Below the pieces are notes generated by a model. That model worked only from the letters and a program-made list of their open reading frames with translations. It searched no databases and had not been told where the DNA came from. DNA of 64,000 nt from Tetrapyrgos nigripes (taxonomy: Eukaryota; Basidiomycota; Agaricomycetes; Agaricales; Campanellaceae). The translations under genes were made by a program, and so were the position numbers. The first letter of the stretch is position 1; each line of letters starts with the position of its first letter. The DNA is taken from the NCBI GenBank assembly GCA_013368315.1, contig JAACJM010000133.1, forward strand, positions 62,001 to 126,000, given 5' to 3'. Positions 54,500-64,000 of this stretch are shown one piece after another.

Positions 54500-56757
54500 A
54501 ATAACTTTCATTCTTGATTACACGAAGTTGTAGGTACTCTCTGAGTACAGAGAATACCCTCCAGAGAGTACCTACAGCTGGAGTTGCTCCACGAATTCGT
54601 GGAGCAATCCTTCCGGGAAATTGGTTGTGGGGTGTAGTAGCGTCTTGGACGCTGGTGCGATGACAAAGTCGATTTTCGATTAATGGAAGGTGTAGACTCT
54701 CTCTGGAAGCAAAGAGAACCTTTAGCTGGAGTTGCTCCACGAATTTTAGCTGGAGTTGCTCCACGAATTCGTGGAGCAATCCTTCTGGGAAATTGGTTGT
54801 GGGGTGTAGTAGATCTTGGACGCTGGTGCAACGACAAAGTCGATTTTCGATTAATGGAAGGTGTAGACTCTCTCTGGAAGCAAAGAGAACCTTTAGCTGG
54901 AGTTGCTCCACGAATTCGTGGAGCAATCCTTCCGCGAAATTGGTTGTGGGGTGTAGTAGCGTCTTGGACGCTGGTGCGACGACAAAGTCGATTTTCGATT
55001 AATGGAAGGTGTAGACTCTCCCTGGAAGCAAGGAGAACCTTTAGCTTGAGTTGTCCACGAATTCGTGGAGCAAACTTTCCGCGAAGTTGGTTGTGGGGTG
55101 TAGTAGCGTCTGGGACGCTGGTGCGACGACAAAGTCGATTTTGGATTAATTGAATGAGTAGATACTCTCTGGACTCAGAGAGCAGCCCTAAAGCGATTGC
55201 TCCTCGGATTCGGAGGGCAATCGTTGAATGATTTTCAGTTGTGCGGGTGTAGAGCATCTTCGACGCTGGCGAGACGCAGGAGGCCCATACTTGATTAGAT
55301 TGAAGGTGTAGGTACTCTTTCAACTGCAGAGTACAGAGAGCAACCTCGAAAACGATTGCTCCTCGGATTCGGAGAGCAACCGTTGAACGATTTTTAGTCG
55401 TTCGTGTGTAGAGTGTCTCGGACGCTGGCGAGAAGAATGAAGTACATTCTGGATTAAAAGAAGGCGTAGGTACTCTCTGAGTCCAGAGAGAACCTTCAGC
55501 TGGAGCTGCTCCTCGAATTCGTAGAGCAGTCTTTCCGCAAAATTGGTTGTGGGGGTGTGTATAGCGTCTTGGACGCTGGTGCGATGACAAAGTCGATTTT
55601 CGATTAATAGAAGGTGTAGACTCTCCCTGGATGCAGAGAGAACCTTTAGCTGGAGCAATCGTTGAACGATTTTTAGTTGTGCGGGTGTAGAGCGTCTTGG
55701 ACGCTGGCGAGACGAAGGAGGCCCATACTTCATTAGATTGAAAGTGTAGGTACTGTCTCAGCTGAAGTTGCTCTCTGGATCCAGAGAGCAGCCTCAAAAG
55801 CAATTGCTCCTCGGATTCGGAGAGCAATCGTTGACCGATTTTTAGTCGTGGGGGTGTGCAGCGTCTTGGACGCTGGCGAGATGAAGGAAGTACATTCTGG
55901 ATAAAAGAAGATGTAGGTACTCTCTGGAGTAACAGAGAACACTTGAAAAGGAATGCTCCCCGGATTCAGAGAGTATTCGTTACTGGATCTTTAGTCGTGT
56001 GGGTGTGGAGCGTCTTGGACGCTGACACGACGAAGGAAGCCCATTCCTGCTTGAATGAAGTTGTAGGTACTCTCTGGACTCAGAGAGAACCTTCAGCTGG
56101 AGTTGCTCCTTGAATTCGTGGAGCAATCTTTCCGCGATTTTGGTTGGGGGTGTGTGTAGAAGCGTCTTGGACGCTGGCGTGGCGACAAAGTCGATTTTGG
56201 ATTAATTAAATGACTAGATACTCTATAGATTCAGAGAGGAGCCTCGAAAGCGATTGCTCCTCGGATTCGGAGAGCAATCGTTGAGCGATTTTTAGTCGTG
56301 CGTGTGTAGAGCGTCTTGGACGCTGGCGAGAAGAAGGAAGTACATTCTGGATTAACAGAAGGTGTAGGTACTCTCTGAGTCCAGAGAGAACCTTCAGCTG
56401 GAGCTGCTCCTTGAATTCGTAGAGCAGTCTTTCCACGAAATTGGTTGTGGGGGTGTGTATAGCGTCTTGGACGCTGGTGGAACTACAAAGTCGATTTTTG
56501 ATTAATGGAAGGTGTAGACTCTTTCTGGACGCAGAGAGAACCTTTAGCTGGAGCTGCTCCACGAATTCGTGGAGCAATCTTTCTGCGAAGTTGGTTGTGG
56601 GGTGTAGTAGCGTCTGGGACACTGGTGCGACGACAAAGTCGATTTTGGATTAATTGAATGAGTAGATACTCTCTGGACTCAGAGAGCAGCCCTAAAGCGA
56701 TTGCTCCTCGGATTCGGAGAGCAATCGTTGAATGATTTTCAGTCGTGCGGGTGTAGA
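54500..56757. repeat. Hairpin satellite array A (~150-bp monomers, about 14 copies)
   Basis: The marker GCGTCTTGGACGCTGG recurs at about 54640, 54815, 54959, 55106, 55254, 55412, 55564, 55690, 55861, 56010, 56163, 56310, 56462 and 56610. Each monomer carries three dyads: P1 CTCTCTG..CAGAGAG, P2 TTGCTC....GAGCAA (often around CGAATTCG or GGATTCGG) and P3 GCGTCTTGGACGC. Monomers differ in a ~30-bp tag (for example CAAAGTCGATTTTCGATTAA or GAAGTACATTCTGGATTAAA), and tag order recurs in array C. Minus-strand frames stay open over long stretches because unit lengths are near multiples of three. Between 54116 and 54500 I see nothing else. Confidence 0.92.
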
Positions 56758-56762
56758 CGTGA

Positions 56763-57500
56763 TTTGGCATTTCTCCGCTGCTTAGGCGTGAGTGTATAAT
56801 CGGGTTGGTAAGGATTGAGAGGTGGCATGGCGGGGAGCTTCAGTGGCGGAGACTTTGCAAGACTAGTGAGAGAAACGAGCTTAAGCGCAGTGGGACGAAG
56901 TAGAGGAAGAAGTGTGTATTGTCTGAGTTCCACAGGTTCGTCTGTATCGTTAGGACGCTCCTCCTCGTACCGTGCTTGGGCTACCTGAGCGTCTTTGAAG
57001 AGGTCGCCTGCATCAACTGAAGACCATCCTTATTGCGGACTGGATGCGAAACACCATGCTAGCGTTCAAGACAACTCTCGTCTTCAAGCTACTTTTGGCC
57101 TTCTCCTGCTTCTGCTGCCTTTTATCCCAACGAATCGGTGCGTTGCGTGCACGTTATTTGGCATTTCTCCGCTGCTTGGGCGTGAGTGTATAATCGGGTT
57201 GGTAAGGATTGAGAGGTGGCATGGCGGGGAGCTTCAGTGGCGGAGACTTTGCAAGACTAGCGAGAGAAACGAGCTTAGGCGCAGTGGGACGAAGTAGAGG
57301 AAGAAGTGTGTATTGTCTGAGTTCCACAGGTTCGTCGGTATCGTTAGGGCGCTCCTCCTCGTACCGTGCTTGGGCTACCTGAGCGTCTTTGAAGAGGTCG
57401 CCTGCATCAACTTCAAGCTGAATCCTTTCAGCATCGAGAAAGATTTGGTCTCTTTCCTGAGCCGCAGACAGACCCCGGAACTCTTTCCCACCACGAAGGC
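56763..57500 (-). pseudogene. Duplicated C-terminal gene fragment inside the arrays
   Basis: 56763-57014 and 57154-57405 are direct repeats of about 250 bp, nearly identical. On the minus strand the second copy encodes ERDQIFLDAERIQLEVDAGD, then LFKDAQVAQARYEEERPNDT and DYTLTPKQRRNAK before a stop; this has normal protein composition, unlike the arrays. The protein is not recognised. The fragment was probably trapped between arrays A and B and duplicated. The 57015-57153 spacer and the stretch 57501-57840 hold no further recognisable gene. Confidence 0.55.
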
Positions 57501-57839
57501 ACCTGCTGTCTAAACAAAGTACAAGTTAGCGTAATTCAAGGCATGTTATAGAAGAGGAGGAAGAAGTGGATAATTTCCGACAAATATGCAAAGCGTCGAG
57601 GCTACTTTTCCGCTGCTCCAGGGTCGTTGCTGCGTACTCCTTTCCCCTCGACGCTGCCGCATATATGAATGGTTGAAGAAACACAGAAGTAATGGTGTGG
57701 AGGATAGTAGGGGAACGTACCGTCAAAGGACATCTGGTGAAAGTAAAATGAAAGAAGGTGGTTCGACACCTTATATACGAATTTTGTAAACGCCGCGTTC
57801 GTGGGAACCCCTGCCAAACCCTCTGCCGAATAGAGATGT

Positions 57840-58640
57840 AACAGTTGGCGGAGGGAGAAGCGTCTTGGACGCGATACAATGAAGCACCTCGAGGGATGGC
57901 TTGAGGAGTAGACGTGTAAGGTACCCTTGGGTTCAAGGAGAACCTTCACCACCAATTGCTCTCCGGATTTGGGGAGCAAAAGGCCAGCAATGCTAGTCGA
58001 AATCAGGTGGAGGAGCGTCTTGGAAGCGATACAATGAAGGAGAACCTTCACCACCAATTGCTCTCCGGATTCGGGGAGCAAAAGGCCAGCAATGCTAGTC
58101 GAAATCAGGTGGAGGAGTGTCTTGGACGCGATACAACGAAGTACCTCGAGGGATGACTTGATGAGTAGACGTATAAGGTACCCTTACTCAAGGAGAACCT
58201 TCACCACCAATTGCTCTCCGGATTTTGGGGAGCAAAAGGCCAGAAATGCTAGTCGAAATCAGGTGGAGGAGCATCTTGGACGCGATACAATGAAGGAGGA
58301 CCTTCACCACTAATTGCTCTCTGGATTCGGGGAGCAAAAGGCCAGCAATGCTAGTCGAAATCAGGTGGAAGAGCGTCTTGGACGCGATACAATGAAGGAG
58401 GACCTTCACCACCAATTGCTCTCTGGATTTGGGGAGCAAAGGGCCAGAAATGCTAGTCGAAATTAGGTGGAGGAGTGTCTTGGATGCGATACAATGAAGG
58501 AGAACCTTCACCACCAATTGCTCTCCGGATTCGGGGAGCAATCGGCAGCGTTGTTAGTTGAGGAACGTCGTGGACGTAACGCGATGATAGACAACCTTCA
58601 GGACCAATTACTCCCCGGATTCGGGGAGCAGTTGGCCTTT
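57840..58640. repeat. Hairpin satellite array B (~100- and ~155-bp units)
   Basis: CAATTGCTCTCCGGATTCGG followed by GGAGCAA recurs at about 57952, 58055, 58207, 58309, 58417, 58518 and, diverged, 58606. Each unit also has AATGCTAGTCGAAATCAGGT and CGTCTTGGACGCGATACAA. The TTGCTC...GGATTCGG...GAGCAA stem and the GCGTCTTGGACGC dyad are shared with arrays A and C. Confidence 0.9.
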
Positions 58641-58845
58641 GGTGTCAACGTGTGTTGGTGGTGGTGGTAGGAGACAAGGAGGGTGCGTGCTTAGTAATGA
58701 CATAAACTTTGCGTTACAGCGATGGTTATGCCGAGTCGTTACCAGCATTCCACCAGACCTGCCTTTCAACATTTTAAACCTTACATATTTACTTCAATAT
58801 AGTGGGATTTACTTGGAGTTTTCACACGAAACACTCCATGACATG

Positions 58846-59245
58846 TGTAGTGCTAAATCGCTCATTAGCACTAAGTATTGGAAAAGGTCACTTCCCCTAT
58901 TCGCGTCCGTTGTTAAAATTTTCTTTCTTCACCTCTTACATCATTTCTTGGCTGTTCGCATTATTTCTCCTAAGTCTTATCTATCTAGGTACCTTCAATA
59001 AGATCCTAAGAGCCCCATTTCTTTTGGATGCCTTTATCGTGTCTACTTACTACTAATTTCTTTTTATTACGCGTTTTCACCACATTCTATTAAGCTTTAC
59101 TTACCTTGCGAGTTGCAGGTCTATTTCCTACAAGTTTCACGTTTATTTTACGAGTTTCTGTCTCGATTTACGTCCCTGAATCGCACTTGATATTTCAATA
59201 ATCTACGTATAGCTTTTGGTATAAGTATCTCGTAGTCATACCCAA
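58846..59245 (+). repeat. Possible diverged LTR with terminal hairpin
   Basis: Starts TGTAGTGCTAAATCGCTCAT with a perfect 9-bp stem TAGTGCTAA / TTAGCACTA (58848-58856, 58865-58873), then CACTTCCCCTATTCGCGTCC, echoing the start of the 613-bp LTR (hairpin, then TTCCCCTATCCACGC). The following AT-rich pyrimidine-biased sequence is LTR-like. The 3-prime border is unclear; 59246-59290 (CATATTTTCACCGAACTTCA...) is a separate segment that recurs at 61889-61927. Confidence 0.45.
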
Positions 59246-59289
59246 AATACAAGTCATATTTTCACCGAACTTCACAGTATTAAGCTCAA

Positions 59290-61690
59290 CTCACTCTCTG
59301 GAGTCAGAGAGAACCTTTAGCTGGAGTTGCTCCTCGAATTCGTGGAGCAATCTTTTCGCGATTTTGGTTGGGGGTGTGTGTAGAAGCGTCTTGGACGCTG
59401 GCATGGCGACAAAGTCGATTTTGGATTAATTGAATGAGTAGATACTCTATAAACTCAGAGAGGAGCCTCAAAAGCGATTGCTCCTCGGATTCGGAGAGCA
59501 ATCGTCGAGCGATTTTTAGTCGTGCGCGTGTAGAGCGTCTTGGACGCTGGCGAGATGCAGGAGGGCCATACTTGATTAGATTGAAGGTGTAGGTACTCTT
59601 TCAACTGCAGAGTACAGAGAACAACCTCGAAAACGATTGCTCTATGGATTCGGAGAGCAACCGTTGAACGATTTTTGGTCGTTCGTGTGTAGAGCGTCTC
59701 GGACGCTGGCGAGAAGAACGAAGTACATTCTGGATTAAAAGAAGGCGCAGGTACTCTCTGAGTCCAGAGAGAACCTTCAGCTGGAGCTGCTCCTCGAATT
59801 CGTAGAGCAGTCTTTCCGCAAAATTGGTTGTGGGGGTGTGTATAGCGTCTTGGACGCTGGTGCGACGACAAAGTCGATTTTCGATTAATAGGAGGTGTAG
59901 ACTCTCCCTGGATGCAGAGAGAACCTTTAGCTGGAGCAATCGTTGAACGATTTTTAGTTGTGCGGGTGTAGAGCGTCTTGGACGCTGGCGAGACGAAGGA
60001 GGCCCATACTTCATTAGATTGAAAGTGTAGGTACTGTCTCAGCTGAAGTTGCTCTCTGGATCCAGAGAGCAGCCTCAAAAGCAATTGCTCCTCGGATTCG
60101 GAGAGCAATCGTTGACCGATTTTTAGTCGTGGGGGTGTGCAGCGTCTTGGACGCTGGCGAGACGAAGGAAGTACATTCTGGATAAAAGAAGATGTAGGTA
60201 CTCTCTGGAGTAACAGAGAACACTCGAAAAGGAATGCTCCCCGGATTCGGAGAGTATTCGTTACCGGATCTTTAGTCGTGCGGGTGTGGAGCGTCTTGGA
60301 TGCTGACACGACGAAGGAAGCCCATTCCTGCTTGAATGAAGTTGCAGGTACTCTCTGGACTCAGAGAGAACCTTCAGCTGGAGTTGCTCCTCGAATTCAT
60401 GGAGCAATCTTTCCGCGATTTTGGTTGGGGGGGTGTGTAGAAGCGTCTTGGACGCTGGCGTGGCGACAAAGTTGATTTTGGATTAATTGAATGAGTAGAT
60501 ACTCTATAGACTCAGAGAGGAGCCTTGAAAGCGATTGCTCCTCGGATTCGGAGAGCAATCGTCAAGCGATTTTTAGTCATGCGCGTGTAGAGCGTCTTGG
60601 ACGCTGGCGAGACGCAGGAGGGCCATACTTGATTAGATTGAAGGTGTAGGTACTCTTTCAACTGCAGAGTACAGAGAACAACCTCGAAAACGATTGCTCC
60701 TCGGATTCGGAGAGCAACCGTTGAACGATTTTTAGTCTTTCGTGTGTAGAGCGTCTCGGACGCTGGCAAGAAGAACGAAGTACATTCTGGATTAAAAGAA
60801 GGCGTAGGTCCTCTCTGAGTCCAGAGAGAACCTTCAGCTGGAGCTGCTCCTCGAATTCGTAGAGCAGTCTTTCCGCGAAATTGGTTGTGGGGGCGTGTAT
60901 AGCGTCTTGGACGCTGGTGGAACTACAAAGTCGATTTTTGATTAATGGAAGGTGTAGACTCTCTCTGGACGCAGAGAGAACCTTTAGCTGGAGCTGCTCC
61001 ATGAATTCGTGGAGCAATATTTCCGCGAAGTTGGTTGTGGGGTGTAGTAGCGTCTGGGACGCTGGTGCGACGACAAAGTCGATTTTGGATTAATTGAATG
61101 AGTAGATACTCTCTGGACTCAGAGAGCAGCCATAAAGCGATTGCTCCTCGGATTCGGAGAGCAATCGTTGAACGATTTTCAGTCGTGCGGGTGTAGAGCG
61201 TCTTGGACGCTGGCCAGACACAAGAGGCCCATACTTGATTAGACTGAAGGTTTAGGTACTCTTCCAACTGTAGTTGCTCTCTGGACTCAGAGAACAACCT
61301 TGAAAGCGATTGCTCCTTGGATTCAGAGAGCAATCGTTGACTGATTTTTAGTCGCGGGGGTGTGCAGCGTCTTGGATGCTGGCGAGACGAAGTAAGTACA
61401 TTCTGGATTAAAAGTAGATGTAGGTACTCTCTGGAGTAACAGAGAACCCTCGAAAAGGAATGCTCCCCGGATTCGGAGAGTATTCGTTACCGGATCTTTA
61501 GTCGTGCGGGTGTGGAGCGTCTTGGACGCTGACACGATGAAGGAAGCCCATTCCTGCTTGAATGAAGTTGTAGGTACTCTCTGGACTCAGAGAGAACCTT
61601 CAGCTGGAGTTGCTCCTCGAATTCGTAGAGCAATTGTTCTGTGATCTTGATTGTGGGCATGGGGGAGCGTCTTGGACGCTGACGAGACGT
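59290..61690. repeat. Hairpin satellite array C with higher-order repeat
   Basis: P3 markers lie at about 59386, 59536, 59693, 59845, 59974, 60141, 60293, 60444, 60594, 60750, 60902, 61049, 61198, 61364, 61518 and 61668. The monomer series tagged (vii)-(i)-(ii)-(iii)-(iv)-(v)-(vi) recurs: 59386 and 60444, 59536 and 60594 are equivalent, giving a period of about 1,058 bp (seven monomers). The same order is present in array A at 55254-56163. From 61690 to 61925 the array is interrupted by unrelated sequence with one more TTACTCCCCGGATTCGGGGA dyad. Confidence 0.92.
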
Positions 61691-61924
61691 GACAAGTCCG
61701 TTCTTGGTGGTAAGACTTTCTTCATAGCAGAGAGGACTGTATGAACCGATAGTTAACAGAAATAAAGCGCCAATTACTCCCCGGATTCGGGGAGCACTTG
61801 ACTGACGATTGAGACGTGCGGTAGTGGTGGTGGTGTTAGGGGAGACGGACCGTGCTTAGTCATCGTCTCTTAGGTTTGTTGAAATACAGGTCATATTTTC
61901 ACCGAACTTCACAGTATTAAGCTC

Positions 61925-62689
61925 AACTCACTCTCTGGACTGAGAGAGAACCTTCAGCTGGAGTTGCTCCTCGAATTCGTGGAGCAATCTTTCCGCAATT
62001 TTGGTTGGGGGGGTGTGTAGAAGCGTCTTGGACGCTGGCGTGGCGACAAAGTCGATTTTGGATTAATTGAATGAGTAGATACTCTATAGACTCAGAGAGC
62101 AGCCTCGAAAGCGATTGCTCCTCGGATTCAGAGAGCAATCGTCGAGCGATTTTTAGTCGTGCGCGTGTAGAGCGTCTTGGACGCTGGCGAGATGCAGGAG
62201 GGCCATACTTGATTAGATTGAAGGTGTAGGTACTCTTTCAACTGCAGAGTACAGAGAACAACCTCGAAAACGATTGCTCCTCGGATTCGGAGAGCAACCG
62301 TTGAACGATTTTTAGTCTTTCATGTGTAGAACGTCTCGGACGCTGGCGAGAAGAACGAAGTACATTCTGGATTACAAGAAGGCATAGGTCCTCTCTGAGT
62401 CCAGAGAGAACCTTCAGCTGGAGCTGCTCCTCGAATTCGTAGAGCAGTCTTTCCGCAAAATTGGTTGTGGGGGTGTGTATAGCGTCTTGGACGCTGGTGC
62501 AACGACAAAGTCGATTTTCGATTAATAGAAGGTGTAGACTCTCCCTGGATGCAGAGAGAACCTTTAGCTGGAGCTGCTCCACGAATTCGTGGAGCAATCG
62601 TTGAACGATTTTTAGTTGTGCGGGTGTAGAGCGTCTTGGACGCTGGCGAGACGAAGGAGGCCCATACTTCATTAGATTGAAAGTGTAGG
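61925..62689. repeat. Hairpin satellite array C, last segment
   Basis: Monomers (vii)-(i)-(ii)-(iii)-(iv) at about 62022, 62170, 62330, 62480 and 62632, in the same order as in arrays A and C. The last one is cut at 62689, where unrelated coding sequence starts. Confidence 0.92.
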
Positions 62690-64000
62690 CACCAGTGCTG
62701 TAGATGTCGTACTCGTCATCGTCCTCGTCGTCGCTCCCCAAGCTTATTGCATCATTGTCCTGCAGCCTTGTAACGGCCTCATACGTATCATTGGTGTAAT
62801 CGATGATGGGGTTTTGAGAAACAGAGTCATCAACCACCCTACCGTCTTCCGCATCAGAGAATCCCTCCACGTCACCTGCAGCGAGAGAGCCATGGTCTTC
62901 AAAAGAAAACATAGAGACATTGTCCAGAGGGATGGAGTCATCCCCACTCATGAGCTCAGTCTCCCTGTCCCAGTAATGCAGAGCCTCTTCTGCTTTGTAA
63001 GGTGCTAATTCCCATTGGTCCAAGTACGCGAGGTACATGTGGTACTGAGGTGGGGTCTTCCTCCACTTTGGAATCCAGTCACCTTGACGAACCGGGTGAC
63101 GCAGCCAATACCGCCCATAACACAACCACTCATACCTCGCAAAGCCAACCGATGGCCCATCGCGATTGTCTTTCTCCGCAATACGGATCTTCTTCTCCCG
63201 GTCTTTCTTCTCCTTCTCCGTCTCCATGGCTTCCTGCTTGATACCATCCTCCGTGATCCGAGCTGTGAATTGCATGTAGGTTTCGCCTCGCTGTTGGTGG
63301 CTGCCAGGGAAAGGGATGGGAGCAAGATCATCAATCTCCTCCGCTTGTGGCAACCTTCCTTCCCGTTCCAGAGCTTCGTTCTTGTCAGCCAGTGAAGGCA
63401 GGTAAAAAGACGTGTATACGTCTTTAAAAGGCGTTTTCGCATTGTCCTCCTCTTCCCAATGAATCCAAAAAGGAACACCAGCTCGAGCAAACCCACATAG
63501 GGCACCAGCCCAGTTCGTGCTGTGACCATGAACAAAAGCTCCTACCCTGAGACGATTGATTTCTGCAGGTCGGCCAACCATGCAGCCCCCACTGGATTAG
63601 ATTTATCCACACGACAAGCCCGTGCCCACCCTGGTTCTTCTCCAGGATTGTCTACATCTGATTGGGTCAAGTTAAGGGAGATGGCAAAAGTGGTCAAGGC
63701 CATGAGAAAGCGGAAAGAGACCTGCATCCTGGAGATATGGTACTGGCAATACTTCGGTTCAGAAAAGGACCTCATATAGTCGTTGTCGGCGGGGAGATAA
63801 AGGTTCTTCCATTGTGGAGTGCGTCCCGCTCGAGCGAACAGAAATCTGTGCAAGTCGCAGAGACTCTTCTCGAGTTGTCGCCAAGAAACAACATCCTGTC
63901 CATGGATCTGATAGCGAATGCCAATCTTTTTGGGAGGAGACCATGAGGCAAGCCATCCAAAAATATTTCCCTCGAAGCTGTCTCGTAAGGTAAGAAACGC
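62690..64000 (-). pseudogene. Partial agaricomycete protein gene, unknown, fused into satellite
   Basis: The minus frame is open from the window edge (LEKSLCDLHRFLFARAGRTP ... SFSEPKYCQYHISRMQVSFR) to a TAG at 63542-63544. The protein then continues in another frame: VGAFVHGHSTNWAGALCGFA, VPFWIHWEEEDN, a charged coiled-coil-like stretch (AMETEKEKKDREKKIRIAEK), RYEWLCYGRYWLRHPVRQGD and an acidic region (SLGSDDEDDDEYD). So one frameshift lies near 63545-63575. At 62689 the frame runs straight into the satellite array and stays open to 62238, giving a 447-codon frame of which the last third is satellite. I recall similar large hypothetical proteins in mushroom genomes but know no function. The 5-prime end lies beyond the window. 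Confidence 0.55.

Noticed and set aside
54508..55827. 439-codon minus-strand ORF read as a real repetitive protein
   Set aside because: It lies wholly in the hairpin satellite, and open frames arise in more than one minus frame because monomers are near multiples of three; composition follows the repeat, not a protein family.
57840..58640. Regular repeats with variable spacers, resembling a CRISPR array
   Set aside because: Units are 100-155 bp, spacers are also repeats, the DNA is fungal, and no cas genes are present.
54500..62689. Calling the hairpin arrays a centromere
   Set aside because: The higher-order pattern is suggestive, but nothing in the sequence alone shows kinetochore binding, and active-looking genes and transposons lie close by.
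1..64000. tRNA and rRNA genes
   Set aside because: No segment showed a convincing tRNA box A/B arrangement or rRNA core sequence on reading; a dedicated scan was not possible.

Overview
The window looks like nuclear DNA of a mushroom-forming basidiomycete (Agaricomycetes). Host-type genes carry several short GT-AG introns of about 45-110 nt. The mobile elements belong to typical eukaryotic/fungal groups (Helitron, Ty3/gypsy, hAT, MITEs), and TTAGGG-type telomere-like tracts occur. It is an accessory, repeat-dominated region: few intact host genes, several broken ones, and nested mobile elements. All product names come from reading motifs by eye; no search was run.

Layout. 0-9.5 kb: an inverted repeat, a decayed URC1/GTP-cyclohydrolase-II-like gene, a solo LTR, a small lipocalin-like gene and a CTGCAGACACC-type DNA element. 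9.5-19.9 kb: a large Helitron. Its ~7.3-kb Rep/helicase reading frame is broken by three in-frame TGA codons and two frameshifts and ends in a USP-like cysteine-protease module; downstream, inside the same flanking hairpin repeats, lies an apparently intact seven-exon gene of unknown function. 20-26.5 kb: dispersed GAGGCC repeats, a low-complexity ORF and an intact GNAT acetyltransferase gene. 26.8-30.6 kb: an F-box gene split by a 1,151-bp hAT element with an 8-bp target duplication and by a second insert, then a 5-oxoprolinase relic. 32.7-34.6 kb: a second CTGCAGACACC element containing a 745-bp MITE with 82-bp inverted repeats. 37.5-38.5 kb: a secreted-protein gene. 38.8-47.7 kb: a very young full-length Ty3/gypsy element (two 613-bp LTRs differing at one visible base) sitting inside an older LTR of the same family. 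It carries an extra ORF between gag-protease and pol.

49.5-62.7 kb is mostly satellite DNA: a ~170-bp tandem repeat, a perfect 58-bp palindrome, telomere-like and minisatellite tracts, and about 8 kb of palindrome-rich arrays. In these arrays each ~150-bp monomer holds three hairpins, and seven monomer types recur in fixed order with a ~1,058-bp higher-order period. The stems show compensatory changes and precise hairpin-sized deletions. At the right edge the array has fused to a partial, frameshifted agaricomycete gene of unknown function.

The genes do not form a pathway. The organising theme is successive insertion and tandem amplification. The most unusual items are the hairpin higher-order-repeat array, the Helitron with its USP-like C-terminus and intact intron-containing cargo gene, and the extra ORF in the young retrotransposon.
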